From Bettongia penicillata ogilbyi (lineage: Eukaryota; Chordata; Mammalia; Diprotodontia; Potoroidae), in assembly GCA_023548195.1 (NCBI GenBank), contig JAJHZJ010000416.1, positions 1,384,729 to 1,448,728 of the forward strand: DNA of 64,000 nucleotides, in the 5' to 3' direction. Shown here piece by piece: positions 44,863 to 55,699 of this stretch. The translations under genes and the position numbers were made by a program. The notes under the pieces were generated by a model, which saw only the letters and a program-made list of their open reading frames with translations, was not told where the DNA came from and ran no database searches. Position 1 is the first letter of the stretch; each line of letters starts with the position of its first letter.

Positions 44863-44919
44863 ATCTTTTGCAAAACTACGCATATGTAGCCTATACATAT
44901 GCGTAGTTTTGCAAAAGAT
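44863..44919. repeat. Perfect 26-bp inverted repeat, 5-nt loop
   Basis: Left arm 44863-44888, loop GCCTA at 44889-44893, right arm 44894-44919; all 26 positions pair. It lies in the HAL1 3' region. The first HAL1 has only one arm-like stretch ('ttgcaaaactacacagataggg', about 15976-15997) at this place. It could form a stable hairpin in RNA. Confidence 0.92.
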
Positions 44920-45384
44920 TTCCATAATAGTCATGTTGTATAAGACTAACTATATTTCCCTCCATCTTATCCTTCCTCCCATTTATTCTATTCTCTCTTT
45001 TGACCTTGTCCCTCCCCAAAAGTGTTTATTTCTAGTTACTCCCTTTTCCCATTTACCGTCCCTTCTATCATCCTCCTCACCCCACTTGTTGCCTTCTCCC
45101 CTAGTTTCCTATAGTGTAAGCTAGATTTTCATATCAAATTTAGTGAGCATGTTATTCCCTCCTAAAGTCATATGTGAAGAGAGAGTAAGCTTCACTTTTC
45201 CCCTCTCCCCTTCTCCCTTTTCTCATCCATTGAACAGGATTTTGTTTATCTCTTTTATGAGCTATAACCTGCCCCATTCCATTCCTCCCTTTCTCCTCCC
45301 AGTATTTTCCTCCCTCACCCCTTAATTTTTATTTTATTATTTTTTTATGGACATCATCTCTTCTGATTCAACTCAACCTGTACT

Positions 45385-45388
<4 letters not shown>

Positions 45389-45438
<50 letters not shown>
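45389..45438 (-). repeat. (CA)n microsatellite of the HAL1 3' UTR
   Basis: Perfect (GT)25 on +, i.e. (CA)n in the element's sense. It starts about 137 bases after the ORF1 end, against 135 in the first HAL1. Confidence 0.92.
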
Positions 45439-45441
<3 letters not shown>

Positions 45442-45574
45442 CCCTCCACCTAACCAAATACTGAAAAAAGTCTCAAGAGCTACAAATGTTAGTTTTCCAT
45501 GTAGGAATGTAAACAGTTCAGCTTTAGAAAGTCTGTTATGATTTTTCTTTCCTGTTTACCTTTTCATGCTTCTC

Positions 45575-46225
45575 TCAATTCTTGTGTTTGAAAGTCAAAT
45601 TTTCTCTTCAGTTCTGGTCTTTTCATCATGAATGCTTGAAAGTCCTCTAAATCATTGAAAGATCATTTATTTCCTTATTATACTCAGTTTTACTGCATAG
45701 GTGATTCTTGGTTTTAATCCCAGTTCCTTTGACTTCTGGAATATCCTATTCCAAGCTCTTCAATCCCTTAATGTTGAAGCTGCCAGATCCTGTGTTAGCC
45801 TGATTGTATTTCCACAATACTTGAATTGTTTCTTTCTAGCTGTTTGCAGTGTTTTCTCCTTGACCTGGGAACTCTGAAATTTGAAACTCTCCTCCATTTG
45901 GCTAATTCTGCTTTTTAAAGCCTCCTTCTCCTCATTGCCTTTTTGGACCTCTTTTTCCAATTAAGTTAGCCTCTTTTTAAAGGTGTTATTTTCCTCAGAA
46001 TTTTTTTGGTTCTCCTTTAGCAAGCTGCTAACTTGCTTTTCAAGGTCTTCTATTGCCTGAGCCCAATTTAAATTCACTTTGGAGGCACTGGAGGCAGGGG
46101 CCTTGACTTCCTGTGACAGTATGCCTTATTCTTCCTCACCCGAAAGGATGGGAGGAGACACCTATTCACCAAGAAAGTAACCTTCTATGGTCTTATTTTT
46201 CCCCCTGTTTTGGGATTTTCCTAGC
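45575..46225 (-). pseudogene. HAL1 ORF1 with start lost and RRM deleted in frame
   Basis: Homologous to the ORF1 at 14200-15285. The start ATG is lost by a one-base deletion: AAAATGCCC in copy 1, AAAATCCC here near 46222. A TAA lies just before LEKEVQK (near 45963). From 45960 the frame is open through SQMEESFKFQSSQVKEK. Here about 103 residues of copy 1 (end of coiled coil plus the RRM) are absent without loss of frame. It then continues into the CTD (QFKYCGNTIRLTQDLAAS) to a TGA at 45757-45759 that matches a CGA codon in copy 1, a CpG decay. The product is not functional as read. Confidence 0.8.
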
Positions 46226-46897
46226 CAGTTACTTGACTTCTGAATCCTTTGTCAAGAGGATGGTCCTATTGTTCCTCCTCTCCCCAGTACTGTGTTCAAG
46301 GCTGAGATTCAACTCAGCTGCTCAACTCTTCCAGGGGCTTCAGATGGGGGCCTGGCTGTCACTGAGGGCTGAGATTTAGATCAGCTGCTCCCTACCATCA
46401 GAGGCTTTAAGCTGAGCTATCTGGACAATGGACCCAGATGGCTTCCTGGCCACTGTGGCTGCCTGCAGTCTGCTGCTGCTATTGCTGCTGTCACCTGGGG
46501 CTATTGCTGGAGGAACCCCCTTCCTCTCTCACCCAGCTGGGAAAGTCCTCCCACACTGACCTTTGGAGCTTTCTTTGTTGCTTGTGGGTTGATGGATCTG
46601 GGACCCTCCCTGCTGGGAACTCTGCCCTGGAGGTCTGTTCAGGTCCTGTTCTCCCAGTGCCATGTGGCCAGGGCTGGGCTCTGCTCTGATCAGAGTCCTG
46701 TGAGATAGACCTTTCCTGTCAGCTTTCCAGGTTACCTTGGCTGGAAACCTCTTTCATTCTGTTGTTCTGTGACTTCTGCTGCTCTAGAATTTGTTGGGAG
46801 TCATTTTTTACAGGTATTTTGTGAGCTGTGGGGGAAGTGCTAGAGTATATGCATCTTTATACTCCACCATCTTGGTTCTGCCCCCTCTCAACACTCT

Positions 46898-47924
46898 TAG
46901 ACAAAGACAAGCGTACCTCACATGAGGAAAGGAATTAGGATATTACTCCTTCCACAAATTCTGAATTAGTATTGGTCCTGGCTACCATATCTCTCCACTT
47001 CAAAAGGACATCAAGTCTTACTAACTTACGAAGGGAGGCTGTTCTTGAAGAAAGTAGTCATTATATGTATTGCATGTGTTATTTGTATATTATATATATA
47101 ATGAATACTGTGTATATGTAATATATAGTGAATACTTTCATATATTTATATAAATATGCACTCATTTAAAAGGCTTCATGGTTAGTCTATGAGCTTCTGA
47201 CCTATTTCAGTTCTTAACATGAACCCTATTTTCAAATGCATTTTTGATTATCCTTTCCCAGACTTACCTTCAATTGGAGATGTATACCTATGTGTTATCA
47301 AGATCAATTGATCTATCTATATCTCAACTTGATTTGGAGAAAGTTGAAAAGTTTCAGGACTCCTCCACCTTCACTCTTTGCAGTAGACAAAAGGGCATAA
47401 GCTACAGTTAGCTTCATGGCTGTATTTTTGCTGACATCCATTGTGAGCTGCACAAGATGAGATAACTTAATGTTCCATGAAGTGCTGTTTCTTATGGTCT
47501 TTCAGATTATTGATGAAAGCCATTCTGCCAACTCTTCTGTTTGCCTCTGCTAAGGAGAACTTGTGAGACAAACTTCCACCAAGCTGAATCTTTTTTCTGG
47601 CTTCCCTTATTGCAATAATGTCAGCAGCCTTGCATATCACTGCACAGAGATAGAGTTCCCACAGTTAGATTAATATTTGTAGATAGTCTAAAAACTAGGT
47701 GATTCTTAGGATACACAGTTACCCTTTTTGCCACTCTCCCACAGGGCAGGAGTGGAAAGGGCTACAGAGGTCTAAGAGGATTTTTATATTTTGCTTGGTT
47801 TCATGGTTTGCCATGGCCAAAGGATCCTTCACTTAATACTCTACTAACAATGAGACTCTTCACACTTAGCCAGGCTGATCCTCAGTTAACTGGTTCAGAC
47901 TATCAGTTAAATTGTATTTCAAGA
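46898..47924. other. Unassigned DNA
   Basis: Includes a TATA-rich stretch at 47085-47160. No gene or repeat family recognised. Confidence 0.4.
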
Positions 47925-48215
47925 CTTTCATGGGGCTCTCATCCTATTTCTACCTCCTAGTTTCCCTGGATTCCTTCAAGTCTCAATTAAAATACATCAC
48001 TTTCTGCAGGATACCTTTCTCAGTCATTGTTAATTTTAGGGCCTTCCCTTTGAGACAACCCCAATTTATCCTGTATGGATTTTGTTTATCCGGAGTTGTT
48101 TTCATTAGACCATGATCTTCTTGAGAGCAGGGGCTGTTTCTTACCTTTCTTTCTATCTCTGGAATTTAGCATACTGCTTGGCACTTACTGCTTAAAATTT
48201 AATGACTGCCTTACT
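47925..48215 (+). mobile_element. L2 3' end
   Basis: 'ttcaagtctcaattaaaatacatcactttctgcaggataccttt..gaccatgatcttcttgagagcaggggctgtttcttacc..tagcatactgcttggcac' is the L2 C-terminus and 3' UTR. Confidence 0.85.
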
Positions 48216-48884
48216 GAAAATCCACTTCTAAAATTTAATTTGTACGGCTAATTTCCCAATATAATTTTCATCTCCTATTGGGTAATTAAACTGATTTCTT
48301 TAAAGCATTTGGTGACTGAATTAAATTCCAGAAAGCCACAAAACACAGAGAGGAAATTAGTGGCTTTTCAATGTCTGGCTTTTGGGGTGAGTAATAACAG
48401 AAGCAGTTCACAAACCAGATAAATGCACAAATAAATAGTTCTAAACAGTCTGTTTTCAGAGCTCCATATCACTTATTCAGTATATTAGGACCATATTTTT
48501 TTAAAAATCAAACATTGAAATCAAGATCACCCATTAGCCTACACTTACCTTTGTTTTCTTTGAATTATTTCAAGGTTGTCAGGTCCAAGTTAGAGGTTAA
48601 CAATTAAGCAATGATGATTTCTATCTGGCTGACTTCAAATGCCACCATCTCCATCCAAATGCCACTGAGGACAAAAGCACCACTGAAGAGTAAAAACCCT
48701 GAGAACACCCCACTAAGGGGCTAGAACACTGACATTTTCTTCTCAGAATAATCTGTGCACTTTTTTCATTTTAACATTCTAATGTAAACATTGTGTTTGA
48801 ACTGGACAAACAAGAGAAAGAGAAAATTTCACTTCAGGGAAACCTATAAGAACTAAGAGGGGTTGCCAAAAGACCATACAATCT
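48216..48884. other. Repeat-poor stretch
   Basis: No transposon recognised. 48235-48480 contains a TAATTAAACTGATTT motif and is mixed in composition; possibly constrained. Nothing coding. Confidence 0.3.
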
Positions 48885-48887
48885 CCT

Positions 48888-49100
48888 AGACCATGGATTC
48901 TTAACCTTTTCCATGTCGTGGATCCCTTGAATTGTTTGGTGAAACTTATGGGCCCCTTCTCAGAATCATAATTTTAAGGAATTGACAGTAATGATAAATT
49001 TCAGTTAGAGGTCAATGAAAAGAAAGATCTATTTCTTCATTCATCCAAGTTCACACACCCCCTTGAAATCTATCTCATAAGGAGTCAGTAGATTTTAGGC
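48888..49100. mobile_element. hAT-Charlie-like fragment
   Basis: 'ccatggattcttaaccttttccatgtcgtggatcccttgaattgtttggtgaaacttatgggccccttctcagaa' resembles the terminal region of a widespread mammalian hAT MITE ('ggttcttaacct..atggacccc..ctcagaa'). The second terminus is not clear. Confidence 0.5.
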
Positions 49101-49264
49101 TAATCACCCCTCTGGGATGTTTCCTGTCAGACTTGAAGAAAACCACATGGCAAACTAGGAGCCTGCCAGCTCATGATTTCTAGGAGGGGAAGAAGAGGTA
49201 CATATGTTAAAAGAATACCAGATCATCCAAAAGATATAACAACAGCAGCAAGCACAACAACAGC

Positions 49265-49600
49265 AACAATCTTAACTCATAAATGGACAGAGTGCCGGTC
49301 CTGGAGTCAGAAGACCTGAGTTCCAATCCCACCTCAGAAGCTTCCTGTGTGACCCACAGCAAGTCACTTTAACATCCATTGGCTTCAATTTCTTGATCTG
49401 TAAATACTAATAATAGTTTAACATTTATAGATCACTTACTATGTACCAGCTCCTGTACCAAGTGCTTTACGATGATCTCATTTGTAACATGTGTATAATA
49501 ATCTCTTCCCAGGGTTGTTGTTAGGGTAAAAAGAGATAGTATTTGTAACATGCTTCGCAGACCTTAAAGAACTATATAATGCTAGCTACTACTATTATTG
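49265..49600 (+). mobile_element. MIR SINE with a second, antisense SINE piece inside
   Basis: Plus MIR: 'gagtgccggtcctggagtcagaagacctgagttccaatcccacctc..gtgacccacagcaagtcac', with its tail 'gggttgttgttagggtaaaaagagatagtatttgtaacatgc..ctatataatgctagct' at 49505-49590. Between them 'taacatttatagatcacttactatgtaccagctcctgtaccaagtgctttacgatgatctc' is the antisense start of another SINE. Confidence 0.8.
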
Positions 49601-51080
49601 CCATAGCTATTCTTGCTATTATTACTTATTTAGTACTGTGAGAGTTACAAAATTCTTCGTCAGAAGATCAGAAACTGAGAGAGATGGAAGTGAACATAGG
49701 TAGTATTTTGCCTTACTATGGATTCAGCTGGTAGGGGAGGGGAGGGGGATGAAGCGTGTTTGTCTTTCTTCCAGGCTATTTAGGCATGCCAGATAAGAAA
49801 GGGAGAGGGTGCCCAAGTGACTTGGTAGATACAGAGGCCACTCATTTCTGGTGCTACATAGTGGCTACGAAGGCTATATTGCTGGTTCTGGAGAGAGTCC
49901 TTGGTGACAGTTAAAGAACTGAGTATGGAGGAATGATCAGTTCAGGCTATGTGGTGCTGGGCAATGGTGCCTGTGGCATTGGCCCTGGGTATCCTCTCAT
50001 ATTTTAATTGTGTTATATTTGGACTGTCTTCCAGTGTGGCTATGGGCTTTAGGTGATGCTGCTTGAATCTCAGGACCAGTCCCATCCCCAAAAGGTAAGA
50101 TTTGGGGAAGCAAGCAGTAGCGATAGATGTGGTCAGATTCTCTCTAGAATTCCCTGTCTGAATTATTCCAGCTTAGCTTGTTTCCATTTTCCTGTCTCTA
50201 TAGAAGGATGCTTGGGAGTTTTTGGAAACCTAACGGCTTTATTTGAAGCAACTCTGTGTGTTTTGCTCTTCTGTGGATCTGTGATCTCATTAGTGGGGTA
50301 CCACCTGTAAAGGTACAAATGCCAAGCTACCCACACCCATCTCTACTTGGTTATGTTCATTCAACTATCTCCTCTTTATAAACTTTCCAAAAGAATTTCA
50401 TCTAAGATGTTTAAGGACATCTTTAGATCTCTCGAAATTGCACAAATACCAGTTAAGCATGTGGGCTACCAATCAGTCAGTGGTTGCTCATGTTAGATGT
50501 CCAGTCTACTTCTCTTTTCTGCTTATGTACTTCTCCAGTGACATCCTTTCCACAGTTTTTCTTTATTGTTTCTTTACTGGCAATGTACCACTCTGTCACT
50601 ATGCTCATTAGGCACCTCTCCGTTGGCCTTTATGTATTTCTCAAATTTAATTTTTTTGAAGACTACAATATTCACAGGCATTTGCTATCACTAGAAGAAT
50701 ATTGTTAAAACAATAGATCTTTGTTTCAGAGAGATTTGGGTTGTTAAAAGCACATCATAATATCCCAAAGGTAGACCAAACTGGTATCCTTCTCGTGTTC
50801 AGTTCTGGGTCTAGTTCATTGGCTGTTTGCTTTGACTGTTCAAGGCAAATGTGTACAAGGTACAAGTATTAGTTCTATAGATTATCAATGCAATTCCATA
50901 GCATAGCTTGACCAATAGACTTCCATGTGGATAATTAGTACAAATTGTTTTTCAGTGATTATAGGTCTCTTCCAAGAGACATTAGGATGTTCTGTGAATA
51001 TATGTAGTCAGGACAATGCCATTTGCAAACAAGAATGTCTGGAAGTCAGTTTTATTGTGCATTTCATCTGGACGTGCACA
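49601..51080. other. Unassigned DNA
   Basis: No gene or confident repeat. The 85-codon frame at 50053-50310 and others lack known domains. Confidence 0.35.
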
Positions 51081-51082
51081 TT

Positions 51083-51185
51083 TCATTATTCCCATTTTGC
51101 AGATGAGGAAAATGAAAGAGTTGTTAAATAGCTTGTCTAGAGACATACAATGACTAAACATCAAAGCACTTATTCCCTCTGTACT
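51083..51185 (-). mobile_element. MIR-type SINE fragment
   Basis: 'attttgcagatgaggaaaatgaaagagttgttaaatagcttgtctagagacatac' is an antisense core. Confidence 0.65.
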
Positions 51186-51339
51186 AATCTCTGTCTAGAT
51201 CTATACTTAGATATGACAAATTAAGATGATCTTGCCATATCTCAAACTATGGCACACTCTCTAGCAACTGAGTTAGGAGGAGAACTCGCAGTTGGTGGCC
51301 AAAAGGCAAAGATCTTCCTTTCCTTTTCAGGAACACATC

Positions 51340-52200
51340 TATGACTTCTAGACTGACAATTCTCAGTTCTACATATACTGCCTTAACCTCTATGCTGACC
51401 TCTAATCTTTCCAATCTTGCACCTTCAGATGCCTTTCAGACACCTCTAACTGGATTCCAGTAGAAATCTTAAACTCAGCATTTCCAAAACCAAACTCTGT
51501 CTTTCTCCCCTCAAACTTTCATATTACTATTAAAGGTAATATCATCCTGTCATTCTCTCAGGCTTGTAATCTAGGTGTTATCTTCAATTCCTTGATGACC
51601 TCTCACCTCCCATATCCAATCTTTTTTCAAGGCCGGCTGATTTCACCTTTGCAACATCTCTAGAATATACCTCCTTTTCTCATCCATTATTGTCATTACC
51701 CTGGTGAAGGCCCTTATCAGACCATTGCAACAGCCTGCTGGTTAGTCTGCCTCTCACAAGTATCTTCCCAGTGAATCCATCTTCCATTCAGCTGCCAAAA
51801 TGATTTTCCTAAAGCACAAATCTGATATGAACTACTCAATAAATTCCAAGGGCTCCCTATTTCTTCCAGGATCAAATATAAAATTCTCTATCTGGCATTC
51901 AAAACCCTTCATAAACAAGCATCTCCCCCTCCACTCCTACCTACCCCCAACCTTTACTCCCTGTCATGTACTTTTTGATCCAGTGATACTGGCTTCCTTG
52001 TTGTTGTTTCATGAACAAGACACTGCATCTCCTGGCTCTGGCACCAGGCAGAGAAGTCTGGCTGTTCTGAAGGAATAGAATGCTATCTCTCCTTGACATC
52101 ACCTTCTGACTTCCCTGACTTCCATCAAGTCCCAACTAAAGCCCCATCTTTCCCAGGAATCTTTTCACTGTCTTCCCTCTTTTAATTAGAATTTCCTATT
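51340..52200 (+). mobile_element. L2 copy, RT C-terminus to 3' region
   Basis: 'ctgacctctaatctttccaatcttgc..aacttaaactcagcatttccaaaaccaaactc'-type block, then 'ggccggctgatttcacctttgcaacatctctagaatatacc', 'attgcaacagcctgctggttagtctgcctctc', 'aaatgattttcctaaagcacaaatctgat' and 'cttccctgacttccatcaagtcccaactaaagccccatctt'. All are collinear with L2 ORF2. Stops throughout; the far 3' tip is missing. Confidence 0.88.
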
Positions 52201-52209
52201 TTTCATATA

Positions 52210-52302
52210 TATGGGGAGAGAGAAAAGAAGAGAGACAGAGAGAGAGACACAGAGAGAGAGAGAGAGACAGAGACACACAGAGAGAGATAGAGACAGAGAG
52301 TT
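52210..52302. repeat. (GA)n/(CAGAGA)n purine microsatellite
   Basis: AGAG and CAGAGA repeats at the truncated end of the L2. Confidence 0.9.
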
Positions 52303-52349
52303 TGTTGGCACGTATTTGTTTGCTTGTTGTAGGGGCTATCTTTTGTCTC

Positions 52350-52610
52350 TTTTCCAAAAAATATAATAATAATTGATATTTACGTGGCATTTTAATGTTT
52401 GCCAAACATTTTACAAGGACTATCCTACTTGAGCCTAACAACAACCCAGTGAAGTATATATGTTATTATTACTATATCTATTTTGCATATGAAGTAACTA
52501 ATCCTATAAGAGTTTGTGATTTGCCCATAGTAACAAGTGTTGGAGGCAGGATTCAAATCTAGGTCTCCCTTATCTTAAGATAACCATTTTATCCATATTT
52601 ATGACATGGC
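52350..52610 (-). mobile_element. MIR-type SINE
   Basis: 'attgatatttacgtggcattttaatgtttgccaaacattttacaaggactatcc..agagtttgtgatttgcccatagtaacaag..gattcaaatctaggtctccc'. Confidence 0.82.
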
Positions 52611-54069
52611 ATGGTAGCTATACTATGCAAATAAACAGAAATATTCTCTGTGTACATCACTTCAATTTTGTAGGCATTTTAGGATTCTTATTTTTCAACA
52701 ATGGTTGCCAGATAAATAGGACATTTTGAAAGTGTTAATATATCCTTGAAAATGTATATTTTCTGACCTCATTTAAATCATCTCCAGCATCTTTATGGCT
52801 CCTTATCTTTAAGTGCCAACCTGAAAAGAAATTAGTTGCTCTATTAAAGCCAAGGGGTTTTTACTAGTAGTGGTCTGAAAACATTCACTGAATTACAGTT
52901 TGGAGAAAATACTTCTTGATTTTCCCAGGGAACATTGTGATTTCTTCATGATGGTCTCTTAAAGGATAAAATAGCCATTGATTAATTGGGGCTTTCATGC
53001 TAATTCACTTCCTTGGTTTCCTTTATAGGAAAAGTTTATGGATCTCTCTCTATCCTCATTGATAAGAAGGAATAAGAGGGAAAGCAGTATTTTAAATTTC
53101 TGAACATTCTCCCTATATTTCTAGACCTCTAGGGAAATATATATATGTATGTATGTATATATAGTGGTCCCTTCATCCCTTCCATCCTGTGATACCAAGG
53201 GAATGTATTTAGCTTTTCTTCATGGATGGCAATCATGTGTGTTTATGCAGGGCAGCATCTGCTCCTTTGTTAAATAGTAACATCAGTTTAATTACATATT
53301 TCTTGTTCTTATGGTAACAAGAATTAGTCTGGCATTCCGTGGGAGCCCTTTTTGTATAATGTGCCATCTGGTCCTCTGTGATAAGGAAATAATTGATTAT
53401 TTTAAAGTGTTTTAACTTATCCTTCCTATCCCAAAAGGAAAAGCCACCTAAATCCTAATACATTCAGAATTTCTTGTAAATGGTTGAAGTGGAAGCAGCT
53501 TTATCTATACAGCTGCCTATTTATACTTTACTTAGGTACCTGGAAAAAACCCTACAGAAATGTTTTCCTTAGAATCTCTTGTTTTATACAAGACCATTTT
53601 CAAAGACTGCTCCAATATGCAGAATAAACACATTCAAGTTTAGTCATCATCATGCTCATTATTCATAGTTTCTCCCAAGAAGGAAGTTTCATCTCCTGTG
53701 ATGGAAAATTCCTGATCTTGTTAATTTCCAAGCCTAAGAGCACAAGAGGCAAAGACAGACAGTGTCAGCAAAGGCAACAGACCAGAAACCAGGGCCAAGA
53801 GAACTGAAGCACAAAATCAAAGCTCTAGGTATGTGCATCCCTCTGAACACAGCAGTGACATAAGCACAAATGGCCACCAGGGAAAATAATGGTGAAATGT
53901 CCATTAAAATATAAGCACCTACAATCCTCAGTTAACCAGATTTTTTCTTCCTTTACTTGAATTTTAAGAGAAAGAAACAATGACCACCACAATATACTAA
54001 CATTCAGGGCTTAATAGAAACAAACAAAGCAAAAATATTTTAGTTTCCAAGGCATGTCTTTAAACCACC
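52611..54069. other. Repeat-poor stretch with a candidate conserved segment
   Basis: No transposon recognised apart from a TATG microsatellite (53141-53165). 53230-53540 contains clustered motifs of developmental enhancers: CCTTTGTT, TGATAAGG, GCAGCTTTATC, CAGCTG and CTATTTATAC. Enhancer identity is conjecture. No coding signal. Confidence 0.3.
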
Positions 54070-54071
54070 AC

Positions 54072-54595
54072 AGAATCACAAAAAACCAAAAATAACAGAA
54101 TTTCAGAGTAGGTAGGTATCACACAGGTCATTAAAATTTTATTCTTACCTGAGCAAGAATCTCCTCTAGGCCATCCTTGACAAATTTTCCCTCAAGTTTT
54201 ACTGGAACACTTTCAGGGATAGGGGGAACCTTTCCCCCTCTGATACAAATTGTTCTCTGTATGGATAAATATAATCAGGAACTATTGCATTATATTTGAA
54301 GTTTCCAATATAACTTCCATCCATTGCTGATCAGTGTTCTTCCTAAAATATGACATGCAGAACTGACCACAATATTTCAAATGTGGTCTGATCAGGGCGG
54401 AGGAAAAGTGAGACTTGGTCCTAGACTTTTAATGCAGGCTAAAGTAAGATTGACTTTCTTGAAAGAACAGATTGTATCAGGAGACAGGAAAGCAGACAGC
54501 AGTACTGATTTTGCCATTCTCTATGTGACTTGGGGCAGGTTACTTAATGTCTTTAGATCTGAGTTTTACCTCTGTCAAATATTTATGGCTTATTA
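54072..54595 (+). mobile_element. L3/CR1 copy ending in a SINE piece
   Basis: 'taacagaatttcagagtaggtagg..caagaatctcctctaggccatccttgac' and then 'gatcagtgttcttcctaaaatatgacatgcagaactgaccacaatatttcaaatgtggtctgatcaggg' are unmistakable CR1/L3 blocks. 54505-54595 is a plus MIR core ('tctatgtgacttggggcaggttacttaatgtc'). Confidence 0.8.
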
Positions 54596-54914
54596 TATTA
54601 ATTAACACTTCTAGTTATAACTTTTGAAACAAAGCAAAACAAACATCGTATTTCTAGACATTGATTTGTGATAATGCTCTGGGGGAAACACTGTAATCAA
54701 ATAACAAAGCCCTAGAGGATTTTAATTATTCGATACTAAGTCCACTCACTAAAAAATGCCTTGTGTCTTTTTGTGTGAATATCAAAGGCATTTTACAATT
54801 TACTGAAGATGTTCTCACAAGGTTCAAATGGAAAAAGGATCCCTGTCAATGGATACAGGACATAGTTGTATATTTTTTTCTGATGGGTGGAAATGTACTG
54901 GTTGTATCAAACAA
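54596..54914. other. Unassigned DNA
   Basis: Nothing recognised. Confidence 0.35.
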
Positions 54915-55440
54915 TGAGATTCAATTCAATTAAAAACATTTATTCAGAGTTTATGTTCTGTGTGACTACAGGCTTATTTCAGAGCCCTAGTTCCCTCCTC
55001 TGTGAAACAGGGATAATTATACCTATATTATCTACTTCATCAACTTGTTAAGATGTTCACTTTTGTTTGCAAATGTTAAAGGGATACATTGGTTTGTTGT
55101 TGCATTTGTTATCACTGTTGTGGTGATGATGATAATCTGTGCTAGATGCTGGAGATACAAAGATGAAGAATAAACTAACCCTACCCTGAAGGAATTTCCA
55201 TTCAACTGGAGTACCATTACACAGATAATACAAGGTAATTTGAGAAAGGAAAGAACTTTAACAACTAGGGAAATCAGGAATGGCTTCCTTCTGAAGGAAG
55301 TAACTAGAACTAAGTCTTGGAAACCAAGGTCTATGAGAAGCAGACATGAGGAAGGAACACTTTCTAGGCAGAAGAAATTGAACTTTATTGAAGTATTGTG
55401 CAAACTAAAACCACTTAGAAAAAAGTTTAGTGCAGTAATC
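54915..55440 (-). mobile_element. L2 3' part interrupted by a MIR piece
   Basis: Antisense L2 tip 'caattcaattaaaaacatttattcag' (54922-54948), then a plus MIR core (about 54955-55095, 'tgtgtgactacaggc..cctctgtgaaacagggataattatacc'). The L2 resumes with 'gctagatgctggagatacaaagatgaagaataaac' (55140) through 'gaaatcaggaatggcttccttctgaaggaagtaactagaactaagtctt'. Confidence 0.75.
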
Positions 55441-55699
55441 TATACAGACTTGGTTGGCTGGCTGTTATCCTTTTTGCTTGAAAAGGACCAAAATGATGTC
55501 ACTATGTTGAGGTCAATGGTGACTGATTAGACCAGTATGAACTTGGAAGGCTCGATCAATATGATCTTGGAAGGCTCGACCACACAAATAATCTGTATGA
55601 ACATTTGGAGTGGAGATGTCTCTAAATCTGTGCATCTCACATTTCTTTTGAGCTACCGCAATTCTTCTTTGCTTGTAGAACACAGTGCCCTCTTTGATG

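Larger units (their letters stand above)
43527..46884 (-). mobile_element. HAL1-type element with extra 3' segment, perfect 13-bp TSD
   Basis: The minus strand starts at 46884 with 'ggggcagaaccaagatggtggag', a typical L1/HAL1 5' end. It passes through a leader, a damaged ORF1 (about 46225-45575), a (CA)n block, the purine-rich spacer and HAL1-like 3' sequence (to about 44573). It then continues through 1.05 kb not present in the first HAL1 and ends A-rich with AATAAA at 43527-43560. CTCTCAACACTCT at 43514-43526 and 46885-46897 is a perfect TSD enclosing the whole 3358 bp, so the extra segment was inserted with the HAL1 in one event. No ORF2 is encoded. Confidence 0.85.

Noticed and set aside
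46438..46689. Leu/Cys-rich plus-strand frame as a secreted protein
   Set aside because: It is antisense to the HAL1 5' leader, so the signal-peptide look is incidental.
52196..52444. Ser/Leu-rich minus frame
   Set aside because: Produced by the purine microsatellite at 52210-52302.
55240..55530. 96-codon plus frame, Lys/Arg-rich
   Set aside because: Runs across an antisense L2 fragment into the RTE tail; no family match.
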